Assembly: GCA_023398295.1 (NCBI GenBank)
Contig: JAEWSL010000029.1
Location: 1 to 7,086, forward strand
Length of the DNA stretch: 7,086 bases
DNA from: Elusimicrobiota bacterium
GTDB lineage: Bacteria; Elusimicrobiota; Elusimicrobia; Elusimicrobiales; Elusimicrobiaceae
Direction of reading: 5' to 3'
Of this stretch, positions 1-6,527 are shown piece after piece (the stretch's first letter is position 1; the number at the start of each line of letters is the position of its first letter). The position numbers and the translations under genes were made by a program. The notes under the pieces are model-generated. The model searched no databases. It saw only the letters and a list, made by a program, of their open reading frames with translations, and was not told the origin of the DNA.

Positions 1-1100
1 AGCAGCGGCAGCGCAACGCATAAGACCGCCAAAGATAAAAAACGAAATATTTTTATTTTGCAACCGTCCTGCAAATACTTAAGCAAAGCGATAAAAGAAA
101 TGCTGCTAAGCATGCTGGCGGGATATAAAGCCCTCGCAGGCGCGGGCGCAAAAGCCAGGGCGCAAAACGTCATAAGAAAAAGCAGGTAACACGATAAAAT
201 TAAAATAAATCCCCCCTCCTTAAACGCTTTTGCGCCCTTATCCCAAAAAATAAGCGCAAGAGCAAAAAAAGTAATAAGAGGCAAAAAGAAATTCAGAATT
301 ATAAAATCGTGCGTTTCCTGCAAATGCCAAAATAACTTCTGCGCCAAAGAAGCGCCGTAAAAATGTCTGAACATAAGATACTGCTTCTTAACATCATTGG
401 CCGGAGAGAAAAATAAAAACGCAAGCCCCGCCGCCATGCCAAACAAAAGAAAATAAAGCCATTTGGGCGCCGGCTTTTTTTGAAACTTAAAACAAACTAA
501 AACGCAGATAAATAAAATAAGGGCGGCGGGGCCCGTAGTTTCCCCGCTCATGCCGAGGATAAAGCCGCCAAAGAACATTCCCGCGCGAACAAGCCACGCG
601 TCCCCGCAGTTAAAAGAACCTTCCAGCAGCCCGCGCGCTAAAATAAGCGACAGAAGAAAAGGAACAAAAGACCAGCTGTAATTAAGCGCGCCCCCCAGCC
701 AGAAAACCGTATTATCGGGTTGCGCGACGGCAAAAACCGAAAGAAAAAGTATCAGGCCCGCAGGATAAATATCGCGCGCAGAACGCGGGGAGGGCCCCCT
801 CCAATAAATTAAATAAAAAACCAGCCAGCAGGACAGCGTTTGAACCAAGGGATTAAGCATTACAAAAGACCATTTGCCCAAATATAAAATCAAAGCGTTT
901 GGAATAATGCAAAAGCGCGGAGTAAGAATTAAATAAGCCGTTTTTATATTGTAAAAAAGCGCGCCAAGATTTTGCGGCGTATCGCGCAGCTCGTCTATAC
1001 TGTAAGGCAGCCAATAGCTCAAAATCCCGATAAAGAACAAATAGAACGCCAAAAGAACGCCCCAGGCCCAGATAATCCCCTTCTCTTCGTTTTTTGCCAT
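1..1100 (-). CDS. Paralogue C: polytopic membrane protein, DUF6056/GT-C-like (3' end beyond the window)
   Basis: The frame from the ATG at 1100 is open to the window edge, giving 366 residues of an expected about 445; the C-terminal tail is missing. The start MAKNEEKG is followed by helix 1 and YWLPYSIDE (29-37), so the family's acidic first-loop motif is kept. Further shared landmarks are LGKWSFVMLNPLVQ (74-87), AQPDNTVFWLGGALNYSW (126-143), GMSGETTGP (183-191), FSPAND (231-236), LFWHLQETHDF (257-267) and PARALYP (321-327). These match paralogue B closely and A less well. C is separated from B by 36 bp (1101-1136), in which I see no terminator and no strong Shine-Dalgarno; an in-frame TTG 15 bp upstream of the ATG is an alternative start. 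The likely role, as for A and B, is a lipid-linked-sugar-dependent membrane transferase, by inference only. It shows no frameshift or internal stop in the visible part. Confidence 0.75.
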   Translation of the reverse strand, partial: MAKNEEKGIIWAWGVLLAFYLFFIGILSYWLPYSIDELRDTPQNLGALFYNIKTAYLILTPRFCIIPNALILYLGKWSFVMLNPLVQTLSCWLVFYLIYWRGPSPRSARDIYPAGLILFLSVFAVAQPDNTVFWLGGALNYSWSFVPFLLSLILARGLLEGSFNCGDAWLVRAGMFFGGFILGMSGETTGPAALILFICVLVCFKFQKKPAPKWLYFLLFGMAAGLAFLFFSPANDVKKQYLMFRHFYGASLAQKLFWHLQETHDFIILNFFLPLITFFALALIFWDKGAKAFKEGGFILILSCYLLFLMTFCALAFAPAPARALYPASMLSSISFIALLKYLQDGCKIKIFRFLSLAVLCVALPL

Positions 1101-1136
1101 AGTATATTCTAACAATTTAGACGGCGGAAAAACTTT

Positions 1137-2468
1137 TTAGCCGGATACAATTATATCCATATTAAAAAGCTTTCTCAATTCCACTTTATTCAAAGTAAGC
1201 GTATCGTGGAAATATATGCTCAAATTTGCAGACGGCCCCTTGCCCGTTTCATAAAGCTTAAGTAAAAGCGCGGGCTGCTGCGCGCGTTTTGCTTCGTCCA
1301 AAACGCGCTGTCTTTGCAGTTCCTGCTTATGCAAATCATAATAAGGCCCTACAAAAGCCGGCAAAATAAACAAAAAGCAAAACGCGCATATAAACGCGGC
1401 CGCTTTAATAAAGTCAAAAGAATGCCTGTCCCGCAGATACTTAAGCATCATAACAAAAACCGCAGAGCTCACCATTGTTGAAGAGTAAAAAGCTCTCTGC
1501 GGATGCGGCACAAACATAAGCCCGCCCAGAAGCGCGGCAGAAAGAAAACATCCGATAATAATAAAAACAAACTCTTTATTTTTAAGTTCGTTAAAACCTC
1601 TTTGCCGCAAAATTATAATCAATCCCGAAAAAACTATCAGGGGAATAAACAGATTGGCGGCGATATAATCATTTGTTTCCCCAACGAACCAAAATAATTT
1701 TTTGGCAAAAGAAGCCTGCGCGTAAGTCATGTAATAAAGCGTATCCATATTAGCCGCGTTTGCCGGAGCAAGCAATAAAAGCGTTACCCCCAAAGTAAGC
1801 CCGCCTGCGGCAAAGTAAAAATACGACGGAATTTTAAGCCCGCGGCTTTGCATATAGACAGGCGCGCAGGCAAACAGCATAAGCGAGCAGGGGCCTATAG
1901 TTTCCCCGCACATGCCCAAAATAATCCCGCCTAAAAATAAGACGGCGCGCAAAAGCCGCGCATCTTTGAAACCCAGTTTTTCCAAAACCATCGCTTTAAG
2001 AAAAATAAGCGCAAGAAGAAAAGGCACAAAAGACCAGCTGTAATTGACCGCGCCGCCTATCCAGAACAAAGTATTATCCGGCTGCGCGGCGGCAAATACT
2101 GACAGGAACATTATCAGTACGACCGCGCTTAAATCTTTCCCCGAGGAGAAATCGGGCCGCCTTAAGAAAACCAAATAAAACATTAAAAATACGTTCAGCA
2201 GCTGCACTAAAGGATTAAAAAGCACGAAAGACCACTTGCCCAAATATAAAACAACGCCTCCCAAAAAACTGAGAAGACGCGGCGTTACATGAGTATAAGC
2301 AAAATGAAAAGCGGAAAAAATACCCGCCACGGTTTTGGGGGCATATCTCGCCTCGTCTATCGTATAAGGATACCAATAACTGAGCAGCGCTATAAAAAAA
2401 CAGTAGCAGCCTGCGGCAAGAATCCACGGCAAATATGTTTTTAGAGGCATTGGGGATACATTTTTCAT
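1137..2468 (-). CDS. Paralogue B: polytopic membrane protein, DUF6056/GT-C glycosyltransferase-like
   Basis: A 443-residue multi-helix membrane protein of the same family as its two neighbours. The helix 1/first-loop segment ends in YWYPYTIDE (31-39). It is followed by LGKWSFVLFNPLVQ (76-89), AQPDNTLFWIGGAVNYSW (128-145), GMCGETIGP (185-193), PQRAFY (323-328) and PYYDLHKQE (375-383). The C-terminal tail of about 60 residues has the R-x(3)-L/I-x(2)-A pattern common after the last helix in this kind of protein, and a GPSANLSI motif. A role in moving or transferring lipid-linked sugars on the outer face of the membrane is inference from the GT-C-like layout, not shown by any neighbour. Over most of its length B resembles C more than A (for example the DNT, GET-GP and ETNDYI/ETHDFI segments), but its codons 15-39 are almost identical in DNA to A. 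The gene starts 4 bp after A and ends 36 bp before C. Confidence 0.75.
   Translation of the reverse strand: MKNVSPMPLKTYLPWILAAGCYCFFIALLSYWYPYTIDEARYAPKTVAGIFSAFHFAYTHVTPRLLSFLGGVVLYLGKWSFVLFNPLVQLLNVFLMFYLVFLRRPDFSSGKDLSAVVLIMFLSVFAAAQPDNTLFWIGGAVNYSWSFVPFLLALIFLKAMVLEKLGFKDARLLRAVLFLGGIILGMCGETIGPCSLMLFACAPVYMQSRGLKIPSYFYFAAGGLTLGVTLLLLAPANAANMDTLYYMTYAQASFAKKLFWFVGETNDYIAANLFIPLIVFSGLIIILRQRGFNELKNKEFVFIIIGCFLSAALLGGLMFVPHPQRAFYSSTMVSSAVFVMMLKYLRDRHSFDFIKAAAFICAFCFLFILPAFVGPYYDLHKQELQRQRVLDEAKRAQQPALLLKLYETGKGPSANLSIYFHDTLTLNKVELRKLFNMDIIVSG
1320..1346. repeat. 27-bp conserved block in B encoding the PYYDLHKQE motif
   Basis: Matches 2674-2700 in paralogue A with a single mismatch (1338 against 2692). 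It codes for the strongly conserved residues that open the soluble C-terminal tail. Unlike the 74-bp repeat, it is short enough to be explained by amino-acid constraint plus biased codon use, though gene conversion is possible. Confidence 0.8.
2353..2426. repeat. 74-bp direct repeat, copy in paralogue B
   Basis: Partner of 3704-3777, with 73 of 74 positions identical and 2362-2426 a perfect 65-bp block. The corresponding part of paralogue C (about 985-1058) is clearly diverged, so the similarity is specific to A and B. Confidence 0.95.
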
Positions 2469-2472
2469 ATTA

Positions 2473-3816
2473 TCAGTTCCTGGCGTCGCTATATATTAAG
2501 AGTTCCGTTTTATACAGTTTCTTTCTGCTTATCACGCTAGACCTAAACATAGGCTCAAAAGAAGCGTCAATACTTAGATTTTTGTTAGGCCCCTGCGCCG
2601 CGCGGAAATGCGAAACTGAAACAAAAGGAATTTTTTTATCTGTCGCTTCCTCTATAACAGCGTTTCTTGCGCATTCCTGCTTATGCAAATCGTAATAAGG
2701 AAACATAAAAGACGGCGCAAAAGGCAGCGCGCAGGCAAACGCAAAAAGCGCGCACCATTTAATAAGAGGAAACTTAAAATAAAGTCCCGCAAACTTAAGG
2801 AGGAAAATAAAAGAAATGCCGCTCATCAGTACCGCAGAATAAAGCAGCCTCCCTTGAAAAGGGACAAATGCAAGGGGCATAAAAAGCACCAAGGAAACGA
2901 CAAGACAAAGAAAAGAAAAAAGAAAATCTTCGTTCTTAAATATTTTTACGCCTTTATCCAAAACAAACAAAAACAGAAGCAGCGCCGTCACGGGCGGCAA
3001 ATAGAAATTTATTGCTATCATATATTGAAAATGCGCCAAATGCCAAAAAATATTTTTAAGGAAGCCTGCCTCGGAAAAAACCTGCGCGCTTATGTTTTGC
3101 ATTCTCATCTGATAGGCCGGCGCAGTAAACATCAGCAAAAGCCCGCCGGCAATACCGGTTAAAATGAAGTAAAAATACGCGGGAAGAACAGCTTTTTTTA
3201 TTTTAAGGTAAACTGCCGCGCAGATAAATAAAATAAGCAGCGCGGGGCCGTTATTTTCATTTGTAAGCCCAAAGATAAGACCGCAGGCAAATAACAGGGC
3301 TTTTATATACCAAACATTCCTAAAAATATCTCCGCGCAAAAATTTTCTAAGCAGTATCAAAGCAAAAATAAACGGAACAAAAGCCCAACTGTAACTTGCC
3401 GCGCCGCCTGTCCAAAACATAGTCTGATCGGGCTGGGCGGAAGCAAAAACGGAAATCAGCATTAATAAAACAAAAATCCAAAAATCCCCAAACGTCTTTA
3501 TGGCGGGACCGCGCATATGGATAAAATAAAATATCAGCCATACCGAAAAAAGCTGCACAAGTGGATTTAATATAACAAACAGCCATTTGCCCGCATATAA
3601 AACAAATATATACGGCACAAACCCTATGCGGCCGCCCATAGTATTGTAAATCTGGCTGAGAGCTGCAAGAATGTCGGATAAAGATAAGTGGGGCAAAACC
3701 AGTTCGTCTATTGTATAAGGATACCAATAACTGAGCAGCGCTATAAAAAAACAGTAGCAGCCTGCGGCAAGAATCCAAAACAAAAGCGGATTATTTATTT
3801 TTATCTTCTTTGTCAT
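2473..3816 (-). CDS. Paralogue A: polytopic membrane protein, DUF6056/GT-C glycosyltransferase-like
   Basis: A 447-residue membrane protein with about 10-12 hydrophobic helices and a soluble C-terminal tail. The pattern resembles DUF6056 and other GT-C-like proteins thought to use lipid-linked sugars; function is inferred only from this pattern. Visible landmarks, shared with B and C, are YWYPYTIDE (30-38), an acidic motif just after helix 1 where GT-C enzymes keep catalytic acids; GKWLFVILNPLVQ (76-88); AQPDQTMFWTGGAASYSW (127-144); NENNGP (186-191); GRLLY (322-326); and PYYDLHKQE (373-381), which opens the tail. The tail keeps a GPNKNLSI motif (409-416). The ATG at 3816 lies inside the ClC gene, overlapping it by 26 bp; no other Met occurs before helix 1, so this start is favoured. 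A is the most diverged of the three over its body, yet codons 14-38 are nearly identical in DNA to those of B. Intact, with no frameshift. Confidence 0.75.
   Translation of the reverse strand: MTKKIKINNPLLFWILAAGCYCFFIALLSYWYPYTIDELVLPHLSLSDILAALSQIYNTMGGRIGFVPYIFVLYAGKWLFVILNPLVQLFSVWLIFYFIHMRGPAIKTFGDFWIFVLLMLISVFASAQPDQTMFWTGGAASYSWAFVPFIFALILLRKFLRGDIFRNVWYIKALLFACGLIFGLTNENNGPALLILFICAAVYLKIKKAVLPAYFYFILTGIAGGLLLMFTAPAYQMRMQNISAQVFSEAGFLKNIFWHLAHFQYMIAINFYLPPVTALLLFLFVLDKGVKIFKNEDFLFSFLCLVVSLVLFMPLAFVPFQGRLLYSAVLMSGISFIFLLKFAGLYFKFPLIKWCALFAFACALPFAPSFMFPYYDLHKQECARNAVIEEATDKKIPFVSVSHFRAAQGPNKNLSIDASFEPMFRSSVISRKKLYKTELLIYSDARN
2477..2482 (-). promoter_or_regulatory. Ribosome binding site for paralogue B
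   Basis: AGGAAC forms the last two sense codons (Arg-Asn) of paralogue A and lies 8 nt before the ATG at 2468. It is the clearest Shine-Dalgarno in the window. With the A stop at 2473 and a 4-bp gap, it indicates tight coupling of A and B. Confidence 0.65.
2674..2700. repeat. 27-bp conserved block in A encoding the PYYDLHKQE motif
   Basis: Counterpart of 1320-1346, identical at 26 of 27 positions. The surrounding codons of the two genes differ freely. The equivalent part of paralogue C lies outside the window and cannot be compared. Confidence 0.8.
3704..3777. repeat. 74-bp direct repeat, copy in paralogue A
   Basis: Aligns to 2353-2426 at a constant offset of 1351 bp with one mismatch (T at 3712 against C at 2361), which is a silent third-position change. 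The stretch 3713-3777 is a perfect 65-bp match. It encodes helix 1 and the YWYPYTIDE motif, from Trp14 to about Glu38. Identity stops abruptly on both sides. Confidence 0.95.
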
Positions 3817-5401
3817 AGGAAGGGTTTTCCTTCTCAGAAGAAACTTCCCCGAACTTGGAGGGGAGGGGTTCTACGTCTGTATTTTCGTCTAAGGACGCGG
3901 AGGGAAATAAATGGCCGAATAAAGCGTTTTCCTTTTGGAGGTTCGCCTTTTTATTCTTCTTTGCCTTATCTTGCCCGCTTTCACCCTCAACAGTTTTCCG
4001 CGAGGACTTTTTTACAGAGGGATTTTTGTAAGAGGCTTTTTTCTCCTTCTTAAACTGAGGAATTAAGTGTTTGACCAGAGCCAAAATAAAATTCTTCTCT
4101 TCCAGTTTGCGCTCCAACTGGCGTATGCTTTGCTTCATTTCTGCTTTGGAAAATATTTCGTCGTCGCTTAAATCCTTGTCAAAAGAAAATCTCTGTTTGG
4201 GATATATGCTTCTGCGCCCCGTTACCAAAAAACTTACTATGCACGAAACCGCCGCGTAAGGCGCTATGGAAGCGCCAAAAAGCTCTATTGCCATAACGCT
4301 TGCCGCAAGCGGCGTGTTAGCCACGCCGGCAAGCACGCTTACCACGCCCAAAGCCGCAAAAGCAGATGTGCTGAAACCCGTAATGTTACCGAAGAAATAT
4401 CCCGCATTTGCGCCTATAAAAAATACCGGCGTTATAAGCCCGCCCACGCCGCCACCGGCAAAAGTAAGCGCGGTTGCTATAATCTTAAACAAAAACCCGA
4501 ATGGAGCTGCCGTATCGCCGGCTAAAATTGCGTCTACGCGCGTCATGCTCAACCCCAAATAGGCGGGCGAGGTTAAAAGGGCAAGGGCAATAAGCAAAAG
4601 CCCCGCTAAAAGACATTTCAAAAGCACAGAGTGCTTCACGGCTATAAATCTGAAAAGTATCTGCGCTATTTTAAGGGTTTCTATCATAAGCAAAGACACC
4701 AGCCCGAAAAATATTCCGCCGAAAATTACCGAAGGTAAAGAACTGTCCGTAATATTTATAGCGCCTAAAGTCAAAGCGTGATAAACATATTCCACCCCCA
4801 TAAGCTGCGTTACCTGATAAGACGTTATGCCCGCAATAAAAGCCGGGAACATAACTTCGTAGAACACCGTGCCAACGCTTAAAACTTCCAGGCCGAACAG
4901 CGCGCCCGATATCGGCACGCCGAATACGCCGGCAAAGCCCGCGCTTACGCCGCAAATCATAAGTTTGCGCCTTTCGTTTTTATTAAAAGAAAATAAATCG
5001 GCAAAGAAAGAAGCCGCGCCCGCGCCGACGTCCGCGCAGGGCGATTCCTTGCCCGCGCTGCCGCCGCAGGCTATGGTGACTATCGGCAGGAAAAAAGATT
5101 TAAGAGAGGATATAAGCGAAATGCCGCGCTTTTCGTTTATGGCGGCAATTGCGTCGTTAGTTGAAAAATCCGTATCGTCTGCGGCTACTTTTCTTGCGAG
5201 ATAATTGGAAACGTAAAGCCCCAGGGGCAACAGCAGAAAATAATAGTTAAAACTGTTTGTAAACTTTATGCAGACGCCCAAAAGCTTCAAAAAAGCGGCG
5301 TTAAAAATACCCACCACCACGCCGATGAAGAAGGAGGCCAAAAACCACTTCAAAATATTAAAGAAAGCAATTTTACGTCTGAGTACGAACTCTGTTTTCA
5401 T
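3791..5401 (-). CDS. ClC-family chloride channel / anion transporter with charged C-terminal tail
   Basis: A ClC-type anion channel or H+/anion exchanger of the cytoplasmic membrane, 536 residues. The first about 400 residues form the hydrophobic ClC core. Visible motifs are GGSAGKESP at 113-121, equivalent to the GKEGP filter motif with E119 as the presumed gating glutamate; GGGVGGLITPVFFIGANAG at 316-334, the counterpart of the GGxxGGxFxP segment; ANTPLAASVMAIELFG at 361-376; and SIYPKQ at 398-403, where the clade often carries its pore tyrosine. The usual Gly after the gate Glu is Ser here (GKES). Residues about 405-536 form a cytoplasmic tail with no CBS-like domain: an acidic/heptad-like stretch (about 412-450, possible coiled coil), then Lys/Ser/Glu-rich, probably disordered sequence. 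The ATG directly follows the TAG of the thioredoxin-CcdA gene with no clear Shine-Dalgarno, suggesting translational coupling. The 3' end overlaps paralogue A by 26 bp. Channel versus exchanger, and the ion carried, cannot be decided. Confidence 0.92.
   Translation of the reverse strand: MKTEFVLRRKIAFFNILKWFLASFFIGVVVGIFNAAFLKLLGVCIKFTNSFNYYFLLLPLGLYVSNYLARKVAADDTDFSTNDAIAAINEKRGISLISSLKSFFLPIVTIACGGSAGKESPCADVGAGAASFFADLFSFNKNERRKLMICGVSAGFAGVFGVPISGALFGLEVLSVGTVFYEVMFPAFIAGITSYQVTQLMGVEYVYHALTLGAINITDSSLPSVIFGGIFFGLVSLLMIETLKIAQILFRFIAVKHSVLLKCLLAGLLLIALALLTSPAYLGLSMTRVDAILAGDTAAPFGFLFKIIATALTFAGGGVGGLITPVFFIGANAGYFFGNITGFSTSAFAALGVVSVLAGVANTPLAASVMAIELFGASIAPYAAVSCIVSFLVTGRRSIYPKQRFSFDKDLSDDEIFSKAEMKQSIRQLERKLEEKNFILALVKHLIPQFKKEKKASYKNPSVKKSSRKTVEGESGQDKAKKNKKANLQKENALFGHLFPSASLDENTDVEPLPSKFGEVSSEKENPSYDKEDKNK
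3828..3832 (-). promoter_or_regulatory. Possible ribosome binding site for paralogue A
   Basis: AAGGA within the end of the ClC gene lies 11 nt before the ATG at 3816, a rather long spacing. AGGAA (3827-3831) can pair with TTCCT (3817-3821) next to the start codon, giving a 5-bp stem with a 5-nt loop that could partly hide the site. The stem is short and may be chance. Confidence 0.35.
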
Positions 5402-6526
5402 CTATATGTTTGAGATAAGCATTATGCCCAGCACCAGGAATACTAATGAAAGCAATATTTTTGTTAAGCCCAAATGGCGTTTGAAGCAGTTGCTTATCCC
5501 CTCCGATTTACAGCCCGCCGCAGATAATATGAAGACGCCCAAGAGAGGCAAGATAAACATCACATTATACAGCAGCAGATAAAGTATGGCCCGCACGCGG
5601 AACTGCGGATCCTGTAAAATCAAGACTATGGTAGGTATATAAACCTGCCCCGTGCAAACAGCTTCCACCAGAGAAACGATAAAACCGACTGCAAAAGAAG
5701 CAATTATAAGACGAAGGGGACTATCCGTATTTTTGCCTCTTAAGAAAAACCCTATAACTTTATTTATGCGCGCCTTGAGACTCGCCGGCAGCTGCAAAAG
5801 CATTGTTTTACTGTCTTTTGTTTTCCTGTAAACCAGAAAGTCATAAACGCTAAGCCCGAAGAAAATGAAGCAAACAGCCGCCGTTAAAATATAAAAAACT
5901 TTAATCAGCGCTTGAAACCCCTCCAAAGCGTAAAGTACTTTGAAAAACCCAAAACCCAGCAAAATATACGTCAAAAAAACCGCCAGACAATACGCCGAGC
6001 CGACGTATATAACCTCTTTCTTATTATATCCGTAAATAGTAAGAAAAGAAATAAAAAATACGATTACCGCAAACGCGCAGGGATTTATGCCGTCTATAAG
6101 CCCGTTTATGACAATAGCCGCAAAAGTAATGCTTTGAAAAGTTTCTTTTACGTCAACTTGGCCAGGCGAAAGGGGGCGGGCGTTATCTTTAATTGCCTGC
6201 TCTATGGCCGCAACGGCCTCTGTTCCGATGCGCGTGGGATAGCCTATAATAAATTTATCCCCCGCAATTAAGGCGGGCACGGCCGCGTCCGCTTTATATT
6301 CTTCCGCCAGTTTGCCCAGCTTTATATTATTGCCTTCTTCAGACGTATCATATTCCACAAAATTCACTTCGTCCTTATATTGGCCTTTAAGCAAAGGCAG
6401 CATTTCTTGTTTGAATTTAATGCAATGTATGCAGGAAGGAGAAGTAAATACATATACGTCAACTTTGCTTTGCGCAGAAGAAAATACGGGAAGAGCCAAA
6501 AAAGCAATCAGCAATAATTTCTTCAC
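5402..6526 (-). CDS. Exported thioredoxin domain fused to CcdA/DsbD-like transmembrane domain
   Basis: Predicted to carry reducing equivalents across the cytoplasmic membrane to an extracytoplasmic thioredoxin domain, as DsbD/CcdA/ScsB proteins do for disulfide reduction or cytochrome c maturation. Start: GTG at 6526, giving 374 residues that open with a Sec signal peptide (KKLLLIAFLALPVFSSA, likely cut before Q19). The thioredoxin-like domain spans about 21-115, with active site C32-I-H-C35 and a cis-proline at V83-P84. The membrane domain spans about 132-374 with roughly six helices. It carries the two family cysteines expected to form the redox pair: C150 in INPCAF and C291 in VCTGQVYIPT. 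In canonical DsbD the thioredoxin domain follows the membrane domain; here it precedes it. The gene begins 1 bp after the MarC-family stop, and its TAG directly abuts the ATG of the ClC gene. The electron acceptor is not indicated by the neighbours. Confident on family, moderate on exact role. Confidence 0.88.
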   Translation of the reverse strand: MKKLLLIAFLALPVFSSAQSKVDVYVFTSPSCIHCIKFKQEMLPLLKGQYKDEVNFVEYDTSEEGNNIKLGKLAEEYKADAAVPALIAGDKFIIGYPTRIGTEAVAAIEQAIKDNARPLSPGQVDVKETFQSITFAAIVINGLIDGINPCAFAVIVFFISFLTIYGYNKKEVIYVGSAYCLAVFLTYILLGFGFFKVLYALEGFQALIKVFYILTAAVCFIFFGLSVYDFLVYRKTKDSKTMLLQLPASLKARINKVIGFFLRGKNTDSPLRLIIASFAVGFIVSLVEAVCTGQVYIPTIVLILQDPQFRVRAILYLLLYNVMFILPLLGVFILSAAGCKSEGISNCFKRHLGLTKILLSLVFLVLGIMLISNI

Positions 6527-6527
6527 C

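Noticed and set aside
1..1100. Paralogue C as a pseudogene, because no closed reading frame is present
   Set aside because: Codon-by-codon reading from the ATG at 1100 finds no stop or frameshift; the frame only lacks its end because the window stops.
1128..1138. AAAAACTTTTT palindrome between paralogues B and C as a terminator
   Set aside because: It has no GC-rich stem and no separate U-tract. It is an A/T run overlapping the stop region of B.
2683..3162. 159-codon plus-strand open frame, very rich in Lys/Arg/Gln
   Set aside because: It lies wholly antisense to paralogue A. Its composition is that expected from the complement of hydrophobic codons, and it has no recognisable domain.
3347..3778. 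Second minus-strand frame inside paralogue A whose first residues match a similar frame at 2215-2427 in B
   Set aside because: The match is explained by the 74-bp DNA repeat read out of frame. The remaining sequences are unrelated, and the true frames are the membrane proteins.
4869..5204. Plus-strand open frames across the ClC gene (also 4266-4562)
   Set aside because: They are shadows of the well-supported ClC reading frame, with no start signals or domain features.
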